Assembly (NCBI RefSeq): GCF_035582795.1
Contig: NC_134373.1
Location: forward strand, 27,746,501 to 27,810,500
DNA from: Mycteria americana
Lineage: Eukaryota > Chordata > Aves > Ciconiiformes > Ciconiidae
Direction of reading: 5' to 3'
DNA: 64,000 nucleotides
Below are positions 12,569 to 43,724 of the stretch, piece by piece. The stretch's first letter is position 1; the number at the start of each line of letters is the position of its first letter. Made by a program: the position numbers and the translations under genes. The notes beneath the pieces are model-generated. The model was given only the letters and a program-made list of their open reading frames with translations, was not told the DNA's origin and made no database searches.

Positions 12569-14539
12569 GCACCCCCCTTTTAATTGTATCACTTTAACAC
12601 CTAAGACTGTGGTCAGTTGGCTCTATGTGGCTTTAAAGAACTCAACAATTCAGATTATTTTTTGCATTATAGAAAATAAATCTTCCCTGGTGATCAGAAG
12701 ACACATAAAATGAATTCAAAAATTAAGATTCGGCATACCCCGGAAGTCGGACTACATCTAAATCACTGGGCAGGGAATATCTTGGCTCGCTCTGCAGCAT
12801 GGCTGGGAACAGACTGTTTAGATTGCCATCTGAGTTTACACCTGCCAAGCAAAAATGTATGCCTAAATTTGCAGACATACTGGAAAACAGCTCTATAAAA
12901 TACTAAATTTACTGCAATACTGTCCTCTCACTGCAGTGTCAAGTGTTGCACTTCAGAACTACCTAGAAGCAACTCGGTTTAAATATTCCACTGTTGATCA
13001 AGGGAAGCAAGAACGAAGAGAGGCAGTGATGATGAATGCCCTAGTCTGGTGTACCAAATAAGGGTGGCTCAGCGTGTGGGTTGTCCAAGATCACTGCCTG
13101 TGCATTCTCCTCCCATCCCAAAGTCCAAACCCCAACCGAGAATGGAGCAAAAAGAAGAAGGGAATTTTGCCCCCTTGGGGTCTCTGGGAGAAACATCACC
13201 TCTAACCCCCCCCAAAAAAACATAAATGAGCTAATGAGAAGCAATTCCTCAATACAGTTCTTGTACCTCGTCTGCCTGAGGAACGTGGCCTTTACATCTG
13301 TTTGGAAGCAGCGTGCAGATAGGCAGTTTTTCACATACCATAATATAAAAAACAAATGGGATATGAAAGAGACTTCACAGTGAAATGTAATGCTTTGCTT
13401 TCTACTTCCCCCTTTTAACTCCAAAGCAAACCATCCACTGACTTCAAAGATAGCAAGCTCTAGCTCTTAATGTGTTAACATTGGCAGGACTCCAAGATCT
13501 CTTCACATCCACTGGAATTCACGTAAGCTTTCATTCAGTGTTTTTTAAAAATGCCTTTATGGGGAAATGGAATAAATTTATTCTATGGAATAGACTCACT
13601 CTTTGTAGTAAATTCATCCAGGAGGTACAACAGGCTCTACCATTTTTCTCTGAGGATCAACAATAAAACTTCATGTTTTGCCCCTGTGAAATCCTAAAAT
13701 CACCTCATTGAGCCTAATGAGCCCCTGAGACAACAGTGAGATTCCCCTCCCAGAGGTGGTGAAAAGAAAGCAGGCCTGGAGTCACAGAGAAGCCTGGAGA
13801 CATGGAAGTTGTTTTGGGATTAGATTCTCAAAGTTCCTGGCTGTAGTTCCATGCTCAGTCCCTACTGCCTTGAAAAGGGGATGACTTGCCAGTAACATTT
13901 AAAATAACCAAAAGCTATAGACAAAGATTTGTGGTTGGCTTTTTTTTCTTAGAAGTTTATCCAGCTGTGACCTTGGTTAAACTCACAGTAGATGATAAGC
14001 TCATGTCAGTTCTTGGTGTGATGCCAAAGCCTAAAGGACTATGTCAACTTTGACTTTGCGAGGAGGAGCAAGATGATGTTACTTTTGAATCTGGCAGATA
14101 GGATTGCTACTGGAAACCTGTGTCCGGTCCTTGAGCTCATCAGGCAGGCAGGATGCTGATTAATGACCAGAAGATGCCTATGATACATGAATTATTTTGC
14201 TATGTCTGACGTTCCCACCCCCACTACAGCAGCTATTGCCACTGTGAGTTACCACCAGGACTAGAAAGAAACACCTCAACAACAGGGTTATCAAATGGTG
14301 ATAGCTCAGTTTCTTCTTCTCTTGCTCCTAAGCTGAGAAGAGGGGATGGAATGTGCAATGCAGGGCAAGCCCCTAAGAAGCACCATTTCTGTGGCTGGGT
14401 CAGAGCCCTTGGGATAAGGAAGTGAGGGAGCACAGATTATTCTGTTTAAGGCACAAGGAGGTAAAATCTGATGTCAGTCTGTCTACATCAGAAACAAAAA
14501 CATGGTGAAGAAGATCTCCCTGATCCAGCAGAGGAGGAT

Positions 14540-14812
14540 GCAGTAAGATAAAAAGCTGAAAGATAGAAATACAGGGCAGACGTTCGGTAGGTGTTTTAAC
14601 AAAGTGGGTAGGTGTCACTTGATATATATCATGGAGGGCTGTGGAGAGTTGTCCCATCACTGGAAACTTCATATCTGTACAGGGTATCTTTGCAGCAGTT
14701 TGGTCACCAGTACTTGACCAGAAGAGGTGTTAATGTGGGCTTGTATTAGGGAGCAGTCAGACTGAAAGATCACAAAGATCCCTCCTGATCTTAAGCCTGT
14801 TTTCACAGTATT
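14540..14812 (+). mobile_element. Decayed CR1-type LINE, 3' end
   Basis: The stretch GTCCCATCACTGGAAACTTC, and downstream a GATCACAAAGATCCCTCCTG block, follow the order of the sauropsid CR1-like 3' terminus (roughly ...CCCATCACTGGAAG... then GATCACAATGGTCCCTTCTG). This is recognised from memory of the family, with clear divergence, so it is an old immobile copy. The 5' limit is approximate. Confidence 0.65.
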
Positions 14813-16768
14813 TATTCTTTTCTCATCTGTTTCTGCCAATGGAGCAGCTGGGATACCCTCTGCCACCTGGTCCAGACCTTCTGAACATAGCACTTCGAAA
14901 CACCACCATCAGCCCCACATCCCGCAGGGATGCTGGTGAATCAAACAGGTTCATGTCCCAGTCCCATTTTTCCTGGAATATTTTCTCCATAGTTGCAAAC
15001 AAAAAAATGGGCTCTTGGTGAAACCACAGTAGTGTACACAAAGCTTATTTTTTCTCTCTTCCTTTTCTTCATGTCCTGTAAGAACAAGGTCAGCCCTCAG
15101 CACTACACAGCTGTCCACAGCACCAAAACTTTCAGCCATACACCGAGATCTTCATCCCTTAAAAGCCTTGCTGTGGAGCTGAAGCCTGACAATTGCTGTG
15201 CATCTAATATTAGTGATGTCTCCCACATGGGAGCACAGGGCAGACAGGAATCTAATAACTGTCCATGGGAGGGAAGGAAAAGAAATGATCAAAGTTCAGA
15301 GATAGCAGGGAGCAGTTTATTAGCCAAACAATTTGTTATTAATCTCCATGTGAAAACAGATGGAGAACCCTGGGGAGGCGGCTCTGCAAAAACACTCTGT
15401 AGAGGAATTTTTAGAAGCACAGTCTTCTGTTACTATGCAGGAAAACTACTGCTGCTTACGCTTTCCCATGACAGTATAAGTCTTTGACACACAAAACAGG
15501 AGCGTAAAAGCTTGGCCTTGCACCATTTAGGTCAAAGGAAGTTTTTTCCATTGGTTTTCAAGGTTTGATACTGCTGCTAACAGAAAAGAAATTATCCAGT
15601 TTGAATGCAGACAGGAAGGAAGAGCCTTCCCACAAGCTAATAAAATCCTTGATCTTAAATCCCTGCTACAGCACAAGTAACCTTTTTATGACTGCTCAGT
15701 GCAGACATGAGAGGAAAAAATGTAGACGGTAAGCAGTGAGGAGCATCAATTTTTATTTTTATAGTCACATAAAATGTACAACGCATAAGAAGAACTGGCA
15801 CTGTGTCTTCACTCACATCACGCAGGGGTTATCTGAAGAAACAAAAAACAACCTGTGCTTTAGAAGCACTGTGAGTTACCCAGGATGAGGAAGAGATAAG
15901 GGGAAATTTACCCTAGAAACACACCTTGAGAGAGAGCTCCCCAGCCACGGATCCTCCTTTGCCTGCTCCTTTTACTCCATAGCCTCCCCATCCCCTGTCC
16001 CTTCTCCACCCAGCCCTGCCTCTAATTTTGTGCATGTGTGTGTTTCTGAGGATGCATGTTACCCAAAGGATTATTTCCAATCCCTGGTATTTTTAAAGGG
16101 GTTATCTGCTGGCAGATTGTACACATGAAAAATAGATGGTATCAGATGCATCCAGCTGTTCAGGACAGATCTGTCTGTCACCAGTCAATCATGTTATGAC
16201 AAAACGCACTGGTCTAATGACATGCAGCCCCAGACCCTACAAAAACATGTAAGAAAGCACATTTAATTCAGACCTTATACTGGGAGAGGGCCAAACAGTA
16301 GAGCTCTCTCAGCAGCTTTGGATCTGTTTTAAATACCTAAATGACTCCACATGATCTTTCACATATGCATCCTCACCATACTCTGCTGAAACAAAGGACA
16401 ACGTCTGTCTTTATTTCATGGTGAAACAGATTACACAGTTACTTGAATCTAGCAAATACTCAAGGCTGTGGTGAATGACACCTTAGAAGGCAAGGCAAGA
16501 ACAGCCACTCCCTATCAATACTAGAGTCTGTACAGCTTGCAGTGAACATGGCAGGGGGATTTATCTCACTGAAAATAATCCTTTTGCATTTTAAAAGAAA
16601 ATAAAATCTTATTTTCAGCCAGATGGGTTCATCAGGTTTACCATGCAGCTACCCCTAGAGGAAAGAATGTCTAAGGAAGGGGAGAAAAACTACCCCTCAT
16701 GGCAGTGGCCCATTGCGAGGTTGCATTAAGTGTCTGAATAACAACAGCAAGAGGCACAAAGAGAAACA

Positions 16769-16804
16769 TGCTGGGATAGCATAGGCGGCTATGCTATCCC
16801 AGCA
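16769..16804. repeat. Perfect 16-bp inverted repeat with 4-base loop
   Basis: The arms TGCTGGGATAGCATAG (16769-16784) and CTATGCTATCCCAGCA (16789-16804) are exact reverse complements, separated only by GCGG. The flanks do not extend the pairing. It lies within the probable TMEM169 5' intron and could form a compact DNA or RNA hairpin. The stem is shorter than a usual pre-miRNA. Confidence 0.9.
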
Positions 16805-19800
16805 AGGTAGGAGAAAGCAAACAGCAAAGCTCATAGATCACACCCATCTTTCCCTCCCTGCTTAATCCACAAGCTTCAAAACATTTTTTTTTCTTGGAGA
16901 CAGAGACAAGAAACCATGCTCTGGGTGTGCATCCAAGTAGGAGCAGACCTCAAGCTGGACTGCTGAAAGCAGAGGATGGAACTGAGCACCAGAGCAGAGG
17001 GGATAACTCAGTAAGGTGACTCATGCCACCAAAAACTTTATGGGTGTTCGCTAATGGAGCCCCCCCACCCCATGCCTTCCCCTCAGGAGCAGAGGGTGCT
17101 AAAAGCTCAAGCTAAAAGCAAAGGGAGGAGTGGGAAAGCAACACAGTCTCTGCAGGCAAGTGCTGACAGACCCAAGTTTGCCCAGTCCTTCCAATTTATC
17201 ACTGGCACACGGCTCCTGCCTTAGGTAGCATTAGTGCCAGCGCTGCCCCACGCTAATGCTGCTGAGCAGCTTCTGGGCCAATCCTGCTGGCACCATGAGC
17301 CGGACCTGTGTTGGCCAGCACGGGTTGACCACCACTGAAGCTGCAGCTGCAGCAAGACTAGACTTGCTTGGGTGTGGATTAAGGGCTCGCTGGCTCCTGG
17401 TGCCATGCTGGGTGGCTCAGGTCCCTTGCTCTCCCTGCTGTCCTTCTGTGAGACATCCAAGCGCTTGTTGACAGTATTCTACAGATACAGCCAAAACAAC
17501 AACAAAAAAGTAGTGAATCGAGGTGTTCCAAAGTATCACTAAATTGTTTCTGGATGACATTTTCAAAGGATTTTTGGACATTTTACAGAGTATCTTGTTT
17601 TATGAATCAGATCTTTTTATTTTCCTCTGCTGTTCCGTAACTTTTCCAAATGTCACAGAATAATAACTGCTGTGTAGATCAGTATTACTGAAGGCTGGAA
17701 AACAGCACATAAGAATAGCTGCGCATTTTTATTTTATATTAAATGAAATGCATAAACAATTTTCCTGCATACCAACCTTTTCAAAATCCCCAAACAGTAC
17801 TGTTCTACCTTTTTTCAGAGCAAAAGCCTGAAGTGCTGTCTCTCCATTGTGTTCCCACTTCTTTGTCCAGACTGCTAGAAGAAAGAAAAATTGAGACAAA
17901 GGACTCAAAGCTTCCCACTGCCTCCACAGGGATGAGATCTGTTTCTTTATGTTTATTATACTATCCTACAAATGTCAATGAATAGCACAGGCATATTAGC
18001 CTTTAAAGAGAACCAAGGCTTTAAAAGGAGAATGACTTGGAAATGGAGGTTGGTTTGAAATCCTTAAAGCAATCCAAGTGGTTTAGATAAGAATCTTGAA
18101 TAAACTTAACACGTCCCTAAATCTTGTAGGAAAAAAATCTCAACAATAAACTGGAGACATGCCCTCTCTGTTCCCCTGCTCTACCCCTCACTTCTGCATT
18201 TGCCCAAGCAGGCCATCCTGCACCCTGAAACAGCAGGTGCCCATTGTAATTCCTACCCCATCCACCAGGTCACTGCTGGATTACAAGGTACCATAGGAAC
18301 AGCTGAACCAAGTGGGTCCCACCAACTCGAGCCCAGCATCCTGCTTCCACAGCAGTGGCTGCAATCAGGTGTAGCATCTGTTTTTATTGGTATAATACCT
18401 CATCTGTCCTCAGTTTGAAGCCTTTATATTAAACGGGACTGGAAGATGCACTAGCTTTCTCAACACATCAAACTGGTGTTGTGCTTCCTCTAAGCATCCA
18501 AGCAGATGCCTAAAAAAATTAACAACGGAGCAAGCATGTAGTACACGAAAACAGAGTTTTGAGCCCCTCACCGCCCTTCCCAGAGTGCAGAGAAAACACC
18601 TTCTACACAGTGTATACGCACACACATATGCAAGTAAGAAACACTGGGAGTTGCTATGTCTGAAGACTGCAGAGCCATGAAGCACCAGGGGTGGGTATGA
18701 AGCACTCGTGCTAATGCAAGACAGCACAGTCCTAGCTAGCTAGAGACCCGGCTGGCAGGTGGTTATTTCAGTGAAGGATTGCAAGACCTCCATTTCCTTT
18801 CCTTAGGAAATCATGCAGTGCTCTTGCCAGGATGTTTTAATGCATGCTCAACTCTTGCTTGATCTTTACAATAACTAAAAACTAGGACCTGTGTTAGCAC
18901 CTCAGGCTTTTTTTCCTTCCCTTCCTATTCAGAAAATCCCTGACCATCTCGGCCTCCTCTCCTTTCTTGCCCTGCTCTGTGCTGGCAAGATCAAGCACCG
19001 AAGTGCTTTACTCAGACAAAATGAGGAGTGACCACACAAAAATACTTGCAATTAAAGAGCAAGAAGTTACAGCCATGTAGCCCAATGGAAAACACAGTCA
19101 ATTGTAAATCCAGACTGGAAAGGATTATCTGAAAAATACCAACACCAAACTACATCCTGTGTTTTTTATTTGGGCAAGATATTTGGGGGCTTCAGATCAG
19201 AGCTTTCTCCAAGTTACACCCAACTACGGCCCAGGAGTTGCTGAAGAGCCAAACTGCACAGACAGAGAACTGGAAGATTCCCTTGGGAGTGACTTAGGAT
19301 TGCTTAATGCATTGCACAGTAAATATAATCTAAGATATTTAGACAGTATCTCCAGCAGCAGGAATTAGTTGGCTCAGGGGACTCTTGATTGGATGCAAGT
19401 GCAGATACAGATCCATGATGCCAGGGTATTAAAAATGCAGCACTTTCAACTGCAGACAAGTGAATGCTTCGGTATCATTAGTATGGTATTAGCAGGGTGT
19501 ACGATTATTTAGAAAATCTGGTGACCTACCAGTTTCAAACTGTTTGATGCTGATATTCTACATCTTGCGCCACTATGAATTCTGCTTTGAGTAGGATGTC
19601 TGTCTTCAGTATCTCCTGTATTTTTTTTTAAATCACTGGAATGAAATTCCTAGGGATAATGATAAAAGGTTGTAAAATCCTGATTATCTCCTAATTAGAC
19701 TGAAATCCCCCAAGATGCCACTGAGAGTAAAGTACCTTTCCAGAGGGGAAGTCCTGAACAAGATGAATAAACCAGAGAGCCTGACCATCAGCTGGGGCTT

Positions 19801-22087
19801 ACCAGGAGGTGTTCTGACACAGAAACCAGAAGCCATGAAACAGAAAGGCTGGTGAGAGATGATGAAAGGAGAAACAGCCACAGGAGAGAATGGACAGACA
19901 GGAGGTGAAAGTAGCAGGGATTTCCAAAGAGGCCTTTTGCGTAATCCTACAGAAAGATCCAGAGGTAAGGAAACAGAAACTCACACCAGTTTTCATTTGG
20001 TTTTGGCTCAATGCAGGCATTTCTTGTCATTGGTATAGGGGGGGGAAGAAATTATTGTTGTTACACTTTGTGCAATTTGGTATTCCAGGGGAAGAAAGAT
20101 ATGAACCTGGAGCATCCATAAGAGTGGGACTCTGGGAAAGCAGAGGCTGCTGGAGTGCAAGCCTGATTTTTTCTGAAGGCTAACTAGCAGAAACCCTCTG
20201 TCAGAAATAATATTTGACCTTAAATTTTTATTTCTGGCACTGAGATGCTTTTCATTAAATATCCTCTGCTCTCACCTCCTTGTGAGACTGCTGGCCCCAG
20301 GGATACCTCTCCCAGGGTTTGGATGCTGCAGAGGTTTCTCTCCTGTTTGGAGCCATCTGTTTTCTCACATCAGGCTGGTATTTAACAACTCTGAGACCCT
20401 CCCCCTTGCCAACATGGATTACGAGCTATGGGAGGGCACAGACCCCCTGAAGGACAGCAGGCTATAAGGAATTATTAAAGCAGTATATACCACTGCCAGG
20501 ATTTTTAAAGCATGGCAGCATACTGGACTGGCAGGTGTCATCAGCTGAATAGCTGAGCCATAGGCTGGCAAAGCACAAAATCAACTTTTGACAAAAGTAG
20601 CCTTTTCTGAAAACACAGTTTCCTATTCATCTCAACGAATTGAACTAGTTCATTCAAAGCCAAGACACAATCTGGGAGCTGTAAAAACAGGAAATCTAGT
20701 TTTTCCTCTTCAATCTATAAATAAAAAAATAGATGTTGAAAAATGACATGTGCTAATCCCACAACTCTGAAGGAGCTGACAACTGGAAAAAAAAACCACT
20801 AATGAATTTTTTTCCTAAATGTGTCATTTTGATTTTTGAATGGTTAATGTTTTAAGTGATAGATATACCAAGGGAAAAAAATTCAGATGGTTTTTAACTT
20901 CAAAAAATGAAAATGAAGACTCCGAGGCTTTAAATGCAGATTTATTTTCTTCCAAATGCGAGCTGACACATACTGGGAAAAAAAAAAAAATCAGCTGTCT
21001 AATCAGACACTATTTCCTAACACATAAAAATTAAGAATCTGAACATTAAGTTTATAGAATAACATAAATATGTAAGAAGAGCTTTCTGCTTACTGAATTT
21101 ACCACTATGGCTGCATGTAGTGACAGACCAACATGTTTTAATGCTACCAATAAAAGAAAATGAACATTCCTTTGTGAACAAGAAAGTACAAGCATAGGAG
21201 GAGATTAAAATTTATTTCGGTTAATAAGATTTTCTTCTTTTCAGCTTAAATGATTTTGAATTTCAACCACTGAAGTAAAATCGATTTACACACAAGGTAC
21301 ACTTTGAATCCTTGGTTCAAAGGCAACCCACACGACAGCGAATAGAAGCCATTGCCTTGCTGAAAATATCTGTGAGCATTGGTTATTTCAGCTCTGTTCT
21401 TTGTGGATAGGTTTTGTACCAGAAGGGGCTACCCTCCACTGAATGGCAAGGAATGGATTTCTCCTTTTCTTGCCTCCTTAGTCTCCAGTCTTTATGCCTT
21501 TCCCCTTTATCCTCCCACCCATCACTCACAGAACCTTAACTTGTGTGTTCAGCCCCTTATTTATGGCATTTCTATGGCTATTGAGTAATTCCAAAACCCA
21601 AGCAATTTATCCTGATAGGATAGGAAAATCATTTGATAGTGCTCTCCAGGAAGAACACTGAAATCAAGCAAGTCATACGAGCAGAGGCGCCCACTGGATT
21701 TTCCTTGGTGGCTTGTGGCTCAGTCGGGATGGCAGGCAGGTTGGAATATGAAGATCTAGTTCACTAGCACAGATGAGTGCTTCTCCCTGGGATTAATTAA
21801 CGATCGCTCTGATACGGCCTGCCTAAGATATGTAGGGCAGCTAGAGATAGTTAATGGGGATCTGTGGAGTCTCCAGACTGTGGAAGATAATTCAAAGGGG
21901 AAAAAAAAAAATTCTTACACTGTCACCTGCAGTGCTTCACATTTTGCCTCCAGAAAGGAATACTGTGCTTTAAAATATTAAAGTATTCTGCAAACATTAA
22001 CCCACCCGGAAGGCAACTTTGTCTAACGGTTGCCTCACTAGCCTAAGTCACCATGCAGAAGTCCATTCCTGTCTTATCACCCTTTGC

Positions 22088-22215
22088 TGAATGAGTCTGG
22101 ACACACCGTTAACTTCTCCATGCCTCTGCTTCCCTACACTTAAAAGGAGGGTATACAGCTTCCTTTCAAACACACTGAACTTCAGGATAAAGATGTTATC
22201 TTACAGTTGTCTCTG
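22088..22215 (+). mobile_element. MIR-like SINE fragment
   Basis: The order GGACACACCGTTAACTTCTC, then TGCCTCTGCTTCCC, then CTTAAAAGGAGGGTA corresponds to the MIR core (TTGGGCAAGTTACTTAACCT, TGCCTCAGTTTCCT, TGTAAAATGGGGATA). It is strongly diverged, and its boundaries are approximate. Confidence 0.65.
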
Positions 22216-23122
22216 ATTTAAAGTATTAAACCTTAGAACATGTTTTGGGAAAAGTAAATCATTTAACAAATGAGAAAACCAAAATAGACTCAATGATTCT
22301 CTCACTTTACTTGTATGTATCTCTTTTAAAATTTTTTTCTCACTCTCTTCTTATATTAGCCATCTCCTCTAAGGCAAAAATAACAGGACAAAATTGAGAT
22401 ATACTTTCAAACATCTCTTCTATTGAAAAGGACAGAGGAGATGCCTGGAAAGATACTGAACATGCACACACACACTCCTGGGCACATCAGTGCTGGTTAA
22501 AATCACCTGCAATGGACAAAGGTGCTCTGTCACTTCATTGTGGGATAGAAAGGAAAATAACGTTGGCTGTCCTCTGTGACAATTGAATAATACTGAGCTT
22601 ACTGACGGCAATTTTAAGTGAAAAACACCACCATAAAGGCATTTTAGCACAACATGGCTATACCAGGGACATGGTAAATGGTATCACCTCAGCCTTCACG
22701 GCCTCTTCCTGACGAGGTCCACGCCTGGAGAGAGGATTCTCCGTCCGTGCGTCCCCGGCAGGAGAACAGCAGCAGCTTTCTCTGCTGTTTGTGACACCTT
22801 TAGAGCAGTACACTGACTTCTCCTGGCTGGGGCTCCCCTCCCCATGCTCCTGAGGGTGTCTTCCCGCGTCGCTGTGGGTGGAAGGTGACCCGAAACGGTA
22901 CAGAAAAATACGAAAAAGCCCTCCTTTTAAAGCAGATGAGAGCACGGATGGGGGCTAGGTGAGGTGGGTTTGCTGCGAGGCTCCAGCAGGCAGAGGCGAC
23001 CCCGAGGCACCAGGACGCTACCGGAGGATCCAATCCCTCCCAGGCGCTGAACGTGCAGCCAGCGCTCTCCGCTGCGGGGACAGACGCGGGCGTTACCGAC
23101 CCGTGGTTAACCGCCCCCTTAC

Positions 23123-23290
23123 CTGCCGCTCGCCGGCTCCGCCCGCGGGGCTCCGGTGCCGCGCCGCGCCGTGCCGTGCCGCAGGAGGCAGGAGCGACCC
23201 GGCTCGCCGGGGCCCCGGGCACTGCCGACGCCGTTACCGCTACCGTTGTTGCTGCCGCCTGCTCGCCGTCCCCGGCACTGAGCCGCGGGC
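23123..23290 (-). other. TMEM169: Candidate non-coding first exon of TMEM169
   Basis: On the minus strand the sequence GCGGCAG|GTAAGGGGG is an almost ideal splice donor, with the last exon base at 23123. It lies in the CpG island, and the TMEM169 coding exon 12 kb downstream has an acceptor just before its ATG. The transcription start is not determined; the right-hand boundary given here is a guess bounded by the E-box region. Confidence 0.5.
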
Positions 23291-23305
23291 GGGCGGAGCC
23301 TTGCG

Positions 23306-23313
23306 TCACGTGG
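23306..23313. promoter_or_regulatory. E-box (TCACGTGG) in the bidirectional promoter
   Basis: A CACGTG core, bound by USF, MYC or TFE-type bHLH-zip factors, lies 51 bp upstream of the PECR ATG and between the two divergent transcripts. The flanking GCGTCACG also resembles a CRE half-site. Function is inferred only from the motif. Confidence 0.5.
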
Positions 23314-23363
23314 CGGGGGTGGTGGCGGCCGTTGTGCAGCCGCTGTGTGAGGGGGGGGGAAAG

Positions 23364-40890
<17,527 letters not shown>

Positions 40891-41179
40891 AAGAATGGGA
40901 TTTCACCTTATTCCCAGTTGCACACTTGCTGATAATCTCAGTTTGTGATTTGGGCTTATTATTCTCAGTAATATAATTTTTTTGCTCATACGTAACTACA
41001 TTGAGTGCCTTGATTTTTGTTGGTTTGTATTTAAAACTTGAAAGGCTGTACATACTAAATTTCTTCTCTGAAAACACTCACTGCCCTGAAAACATTCAGT
41101 CTGTTGGGAAGCAAAGGTATAAAAGACAAATTCTCCATTTGCACAGGCATTAAGTAATGAAGAATCTCAGTCGGAAGTG

Positions 41180-41185
41180 AATAAA
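41180..41185 (+). terminator. Proximal PECR poly(A) signal
   Basis: AATAAA lies 290 bp after the PECR stop codon. Confidence 0.5.
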
Positions 41186-42083
41186 AAAATACTTATTTTG
41201 AAGCGAAGGAGGCAGAGAGGGAATGTTTTAGAATTCTTCTATTCTGGATGAATTGGGGGAGAAGGTAATTTAAATCTCTGTTGTTATTAGTTGCATCAGT
41301 AACCCTTGAGGTAGCTGCTAGCTCTATGCTATTTCCGTTCAGCCACACACTGAGTGTTCAACAATGATTGTAAAGAATAAGTAGAGCAGGTATTTCTCTG
41401 AAAAGAATTAAAAATAAGGCAGAATACTGTTACTAATGTTTCAAACTAATATGGCATATCATATTGGGAACGTTTTGAATTGTTTGTAGATACAATGACG
41501 TAACAGAGTTAAGCTGGCTGCAACTAAATTTGATAATAGAATAATGAGATAATAAACTTAACCTTTAACATACAGTGATGGAAAACAGTATAGATTCAAC
41601 AATTTAACATGCAAAAGCTGTGGTGTATATTGCAGTGCTTTCTGCAGTATGCTGTACTGTTAAAGGAGAAACTTGGAATCCTTCATTTACCAGTTAAAAC
41701 GCTGTCTATCCATACTGTGTTGTCTTACAATGCTAACACAATTTTGTTCATAAGTGTCTCTAAAGTAGGTGTGATTTTTGTGATCAATGCAGAGATTCCA
41801 TTTAAAAAACAGAAATCTTGCAATATATCGCTCGAAGAGGCTATATTTGTCGTTACTCACTTCTTTTTATTCACTTTAAGGCAAATGTTCCCATGTCTGA
41901 TAACTTTAATCAAAATATAAAAAATAAGTGAGGACTGTGTTTGCTGTAACAACTGAAATCTCTGGAATCAAGTTGCTGCTATAGAAGCGACCTCTAATAC
42001 TCTAATACTTCATTTTGGATTGAATGTAAGAGTCTCTGCCAGTTGTTTGTTCTCTGCAAAGATGTTTGACTTTTGTGTCTTTC

Positions 42084-42089
42084 AATAAA
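42084..42089 (+). terminator. Distal PECR poly(A) signal
   Basis: AATAAA within TTCAATAAAATA. A G-rich tract (GGGGAGGAGGGG) lies about 65 bp downstream. Confidence 0.45.
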
Positions 42090-43695
42090 ATATGGGAACT
42101 TACATAGGTACATGTAGATTGCTTTTTCACAAAAATCTGAATGCCAATTTTGTAGGGGAGGAGGGGTTTGAGCCAAAATGCTTTCTCCCTCTCGCATATT
42201 CTCTTTCCTTAGTAACTGGGTGGTCATTTATGTGGTTGTGAGAAACTTGTACAGAGATAAAATCAGTTTTTTTCAAACCTCTTGTGCAAGGTATATTTTG
42301 ATTATTGCAGATATTAGTTCAGGGTACAGAGCAAGAGAATTCCTGGAAGAAAATGCACCTGTTAGTTATCTAACTCTAGAAGCCTAGCCCATTGCATTTA
42401 AGTGAAATTAGTTTGTTAAGACATTATTTCTACATTCTTAACATCTTTCTGTAAAAGAAGGTTAAACATGAACAGCCTTGAGACTTGTGGAATTTACTTT
42501 CTCGTCATGTTTGACACGTGAGCTTCTATATATGTGTAGACTGTAGATTTGATGCGAAATGGAAGTGGTTTGATAAAACTAAATTACTTTTACTATATCC
42601 CAGAACAGTTCTCTACAGGATTTGAGCATAAACTTGGAAATAATTATTTTAATACTGTTGCAAATTTCCTCTTTAACTTTGCTGGTGTCTCAATATTCAT
42701 AAAGAGGGGAAGTTAATACACAATGATGGTGAAAAGCATCACTCAGTGAAATGAAACATTAGAAAGGTGAGCGTTCTCCTGTGTTGGAGACATGTTCAGT
42801 CTGCAATTAATAAACTCCTCCACAAATAAGACCTATAACAAACCTTTCCTCTTGCACTGAATACAAGCAACTTTTATTTGACCTTGCCTTCTTCAACTTC
42901 CAGCAAAGCAATGGATTTGTTAAGAAGACCTAAGCTAGTTCTTTAGAAGAGGCTTGTTCCTGTGTGTGCTTTTTTCCCTGGCAAGAACTTGAAACAGCCA
43001 GCATTTGTGGAGCCATAATGTGCTGCAGTTTAGTGCAATAGGAGAATATACTCAAAATACTCTAGGGATAAGTACGATGTAAGAATACAGAAAGAGATCT
43101 TTCTGTATCAGAAAGATCTCCCCCCCCCCCTCAGAAAGAGAAGGGGAAGCATCAGTGTTCTGTGCTTTTTTTTTTGCTTTTTCTTTTTTTTTCAGTAATA
43201 ATACTAATGTCCCCCATGTGTTAAGGCTTACTGTGCACAATATTAAAATGCTCATCACGTTATATTAAATATTAGGATAGTGACTCCTTTGCTGTAATGG
43301 TTTTGCAATGATCACAGCCTCTCTCTCTTTTTTTTTTTTCCCTTTTTCATTTTTTCTTCTTGCACCAGGGAGAACATGAAAAGTTTAATTCTCAGAACAG
43401 AGGTTTTATTTTGGTCTTTGTCTCTTTGGTCCATTTTTATTCAGATTAAATTTATTTTAAAACTTTTGCAGTGCCTTGCAGAAACCCAGTGTTGTGTCAG
43501 CTGGCAGCATGGATGTTTCAGATTTCTGCTGTTAGTGTTGCAGATAATATCAGCTGTAGCAAAGTTCTTCATAAGCCGCTGTAACAACAGCCCTTGATCA
43601 AAGGGCATTGAGAGGTTAAAAAAAATGGGTGTGGTAACAAAAACATCCTTGACCTGTATAAGATTTCAGTATCTGAAGTTCAGAGAACAGGGCTT

Positions 43696-43724
43696 GATTT
43701 TATTTTATTTATTTATTTATTTAA
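43696..43724. repeat. (TTTA)n-like microsatellite
   Basis: Direct reading shows repeated TTTA/ATTT units with slight irregularity. Confidence 0.8.

Larger units (their letters stand above)
11110..23120 (-). other. Probable TMEM169 5' intron (about 12 kb)
   Basis: No coding exon is supported here on either strand. The interpretation as an intron rests on a strong minus-strand donor at 23122/23121 and an acceptor just upstream of the TMEM169 ATG. The stretch contains a CA microsatellite, an old CR1 3' end, a perfect inverted repeat at 16769-16804 and a MIR-like fragment, each listed separately. The remainder is unremarkable unique sequence. Confidence 0.55.
40891..42110 (+). other. PECR: Probable PECR 3' UTR
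   Basis: A+T-rich DNA without coding potential follows the PECR stop codon. Two AATAAA signals lie downstream (41180 and 42084), so the untranslated region may be about 0.3 kb or 1.2 kb long. Confidence 0.5.

Noticed and set aside
14993-15487. 164-codon plus-strand ORF
   Set aside because: No domain, no promoter or splice evidence, and it runs antisense inside the probable TMEM169 leader intron.
22800-23309. 169-codon minus-strand ORF in the PECR/TMEM169 island
   Set aside because: Ala/Arg/Pro-rich frame of a CpG island with no homology I recognise. The region is better explained as promoter and a non-coding TMEM169 exon.
43052-43258. C-rich and AGAAAGATCT-repeat cluster considered as a hairpin RNA
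   Set aside because: The inverted words are imperfect and next to homopolymers; simple-sequence slippage explains them.
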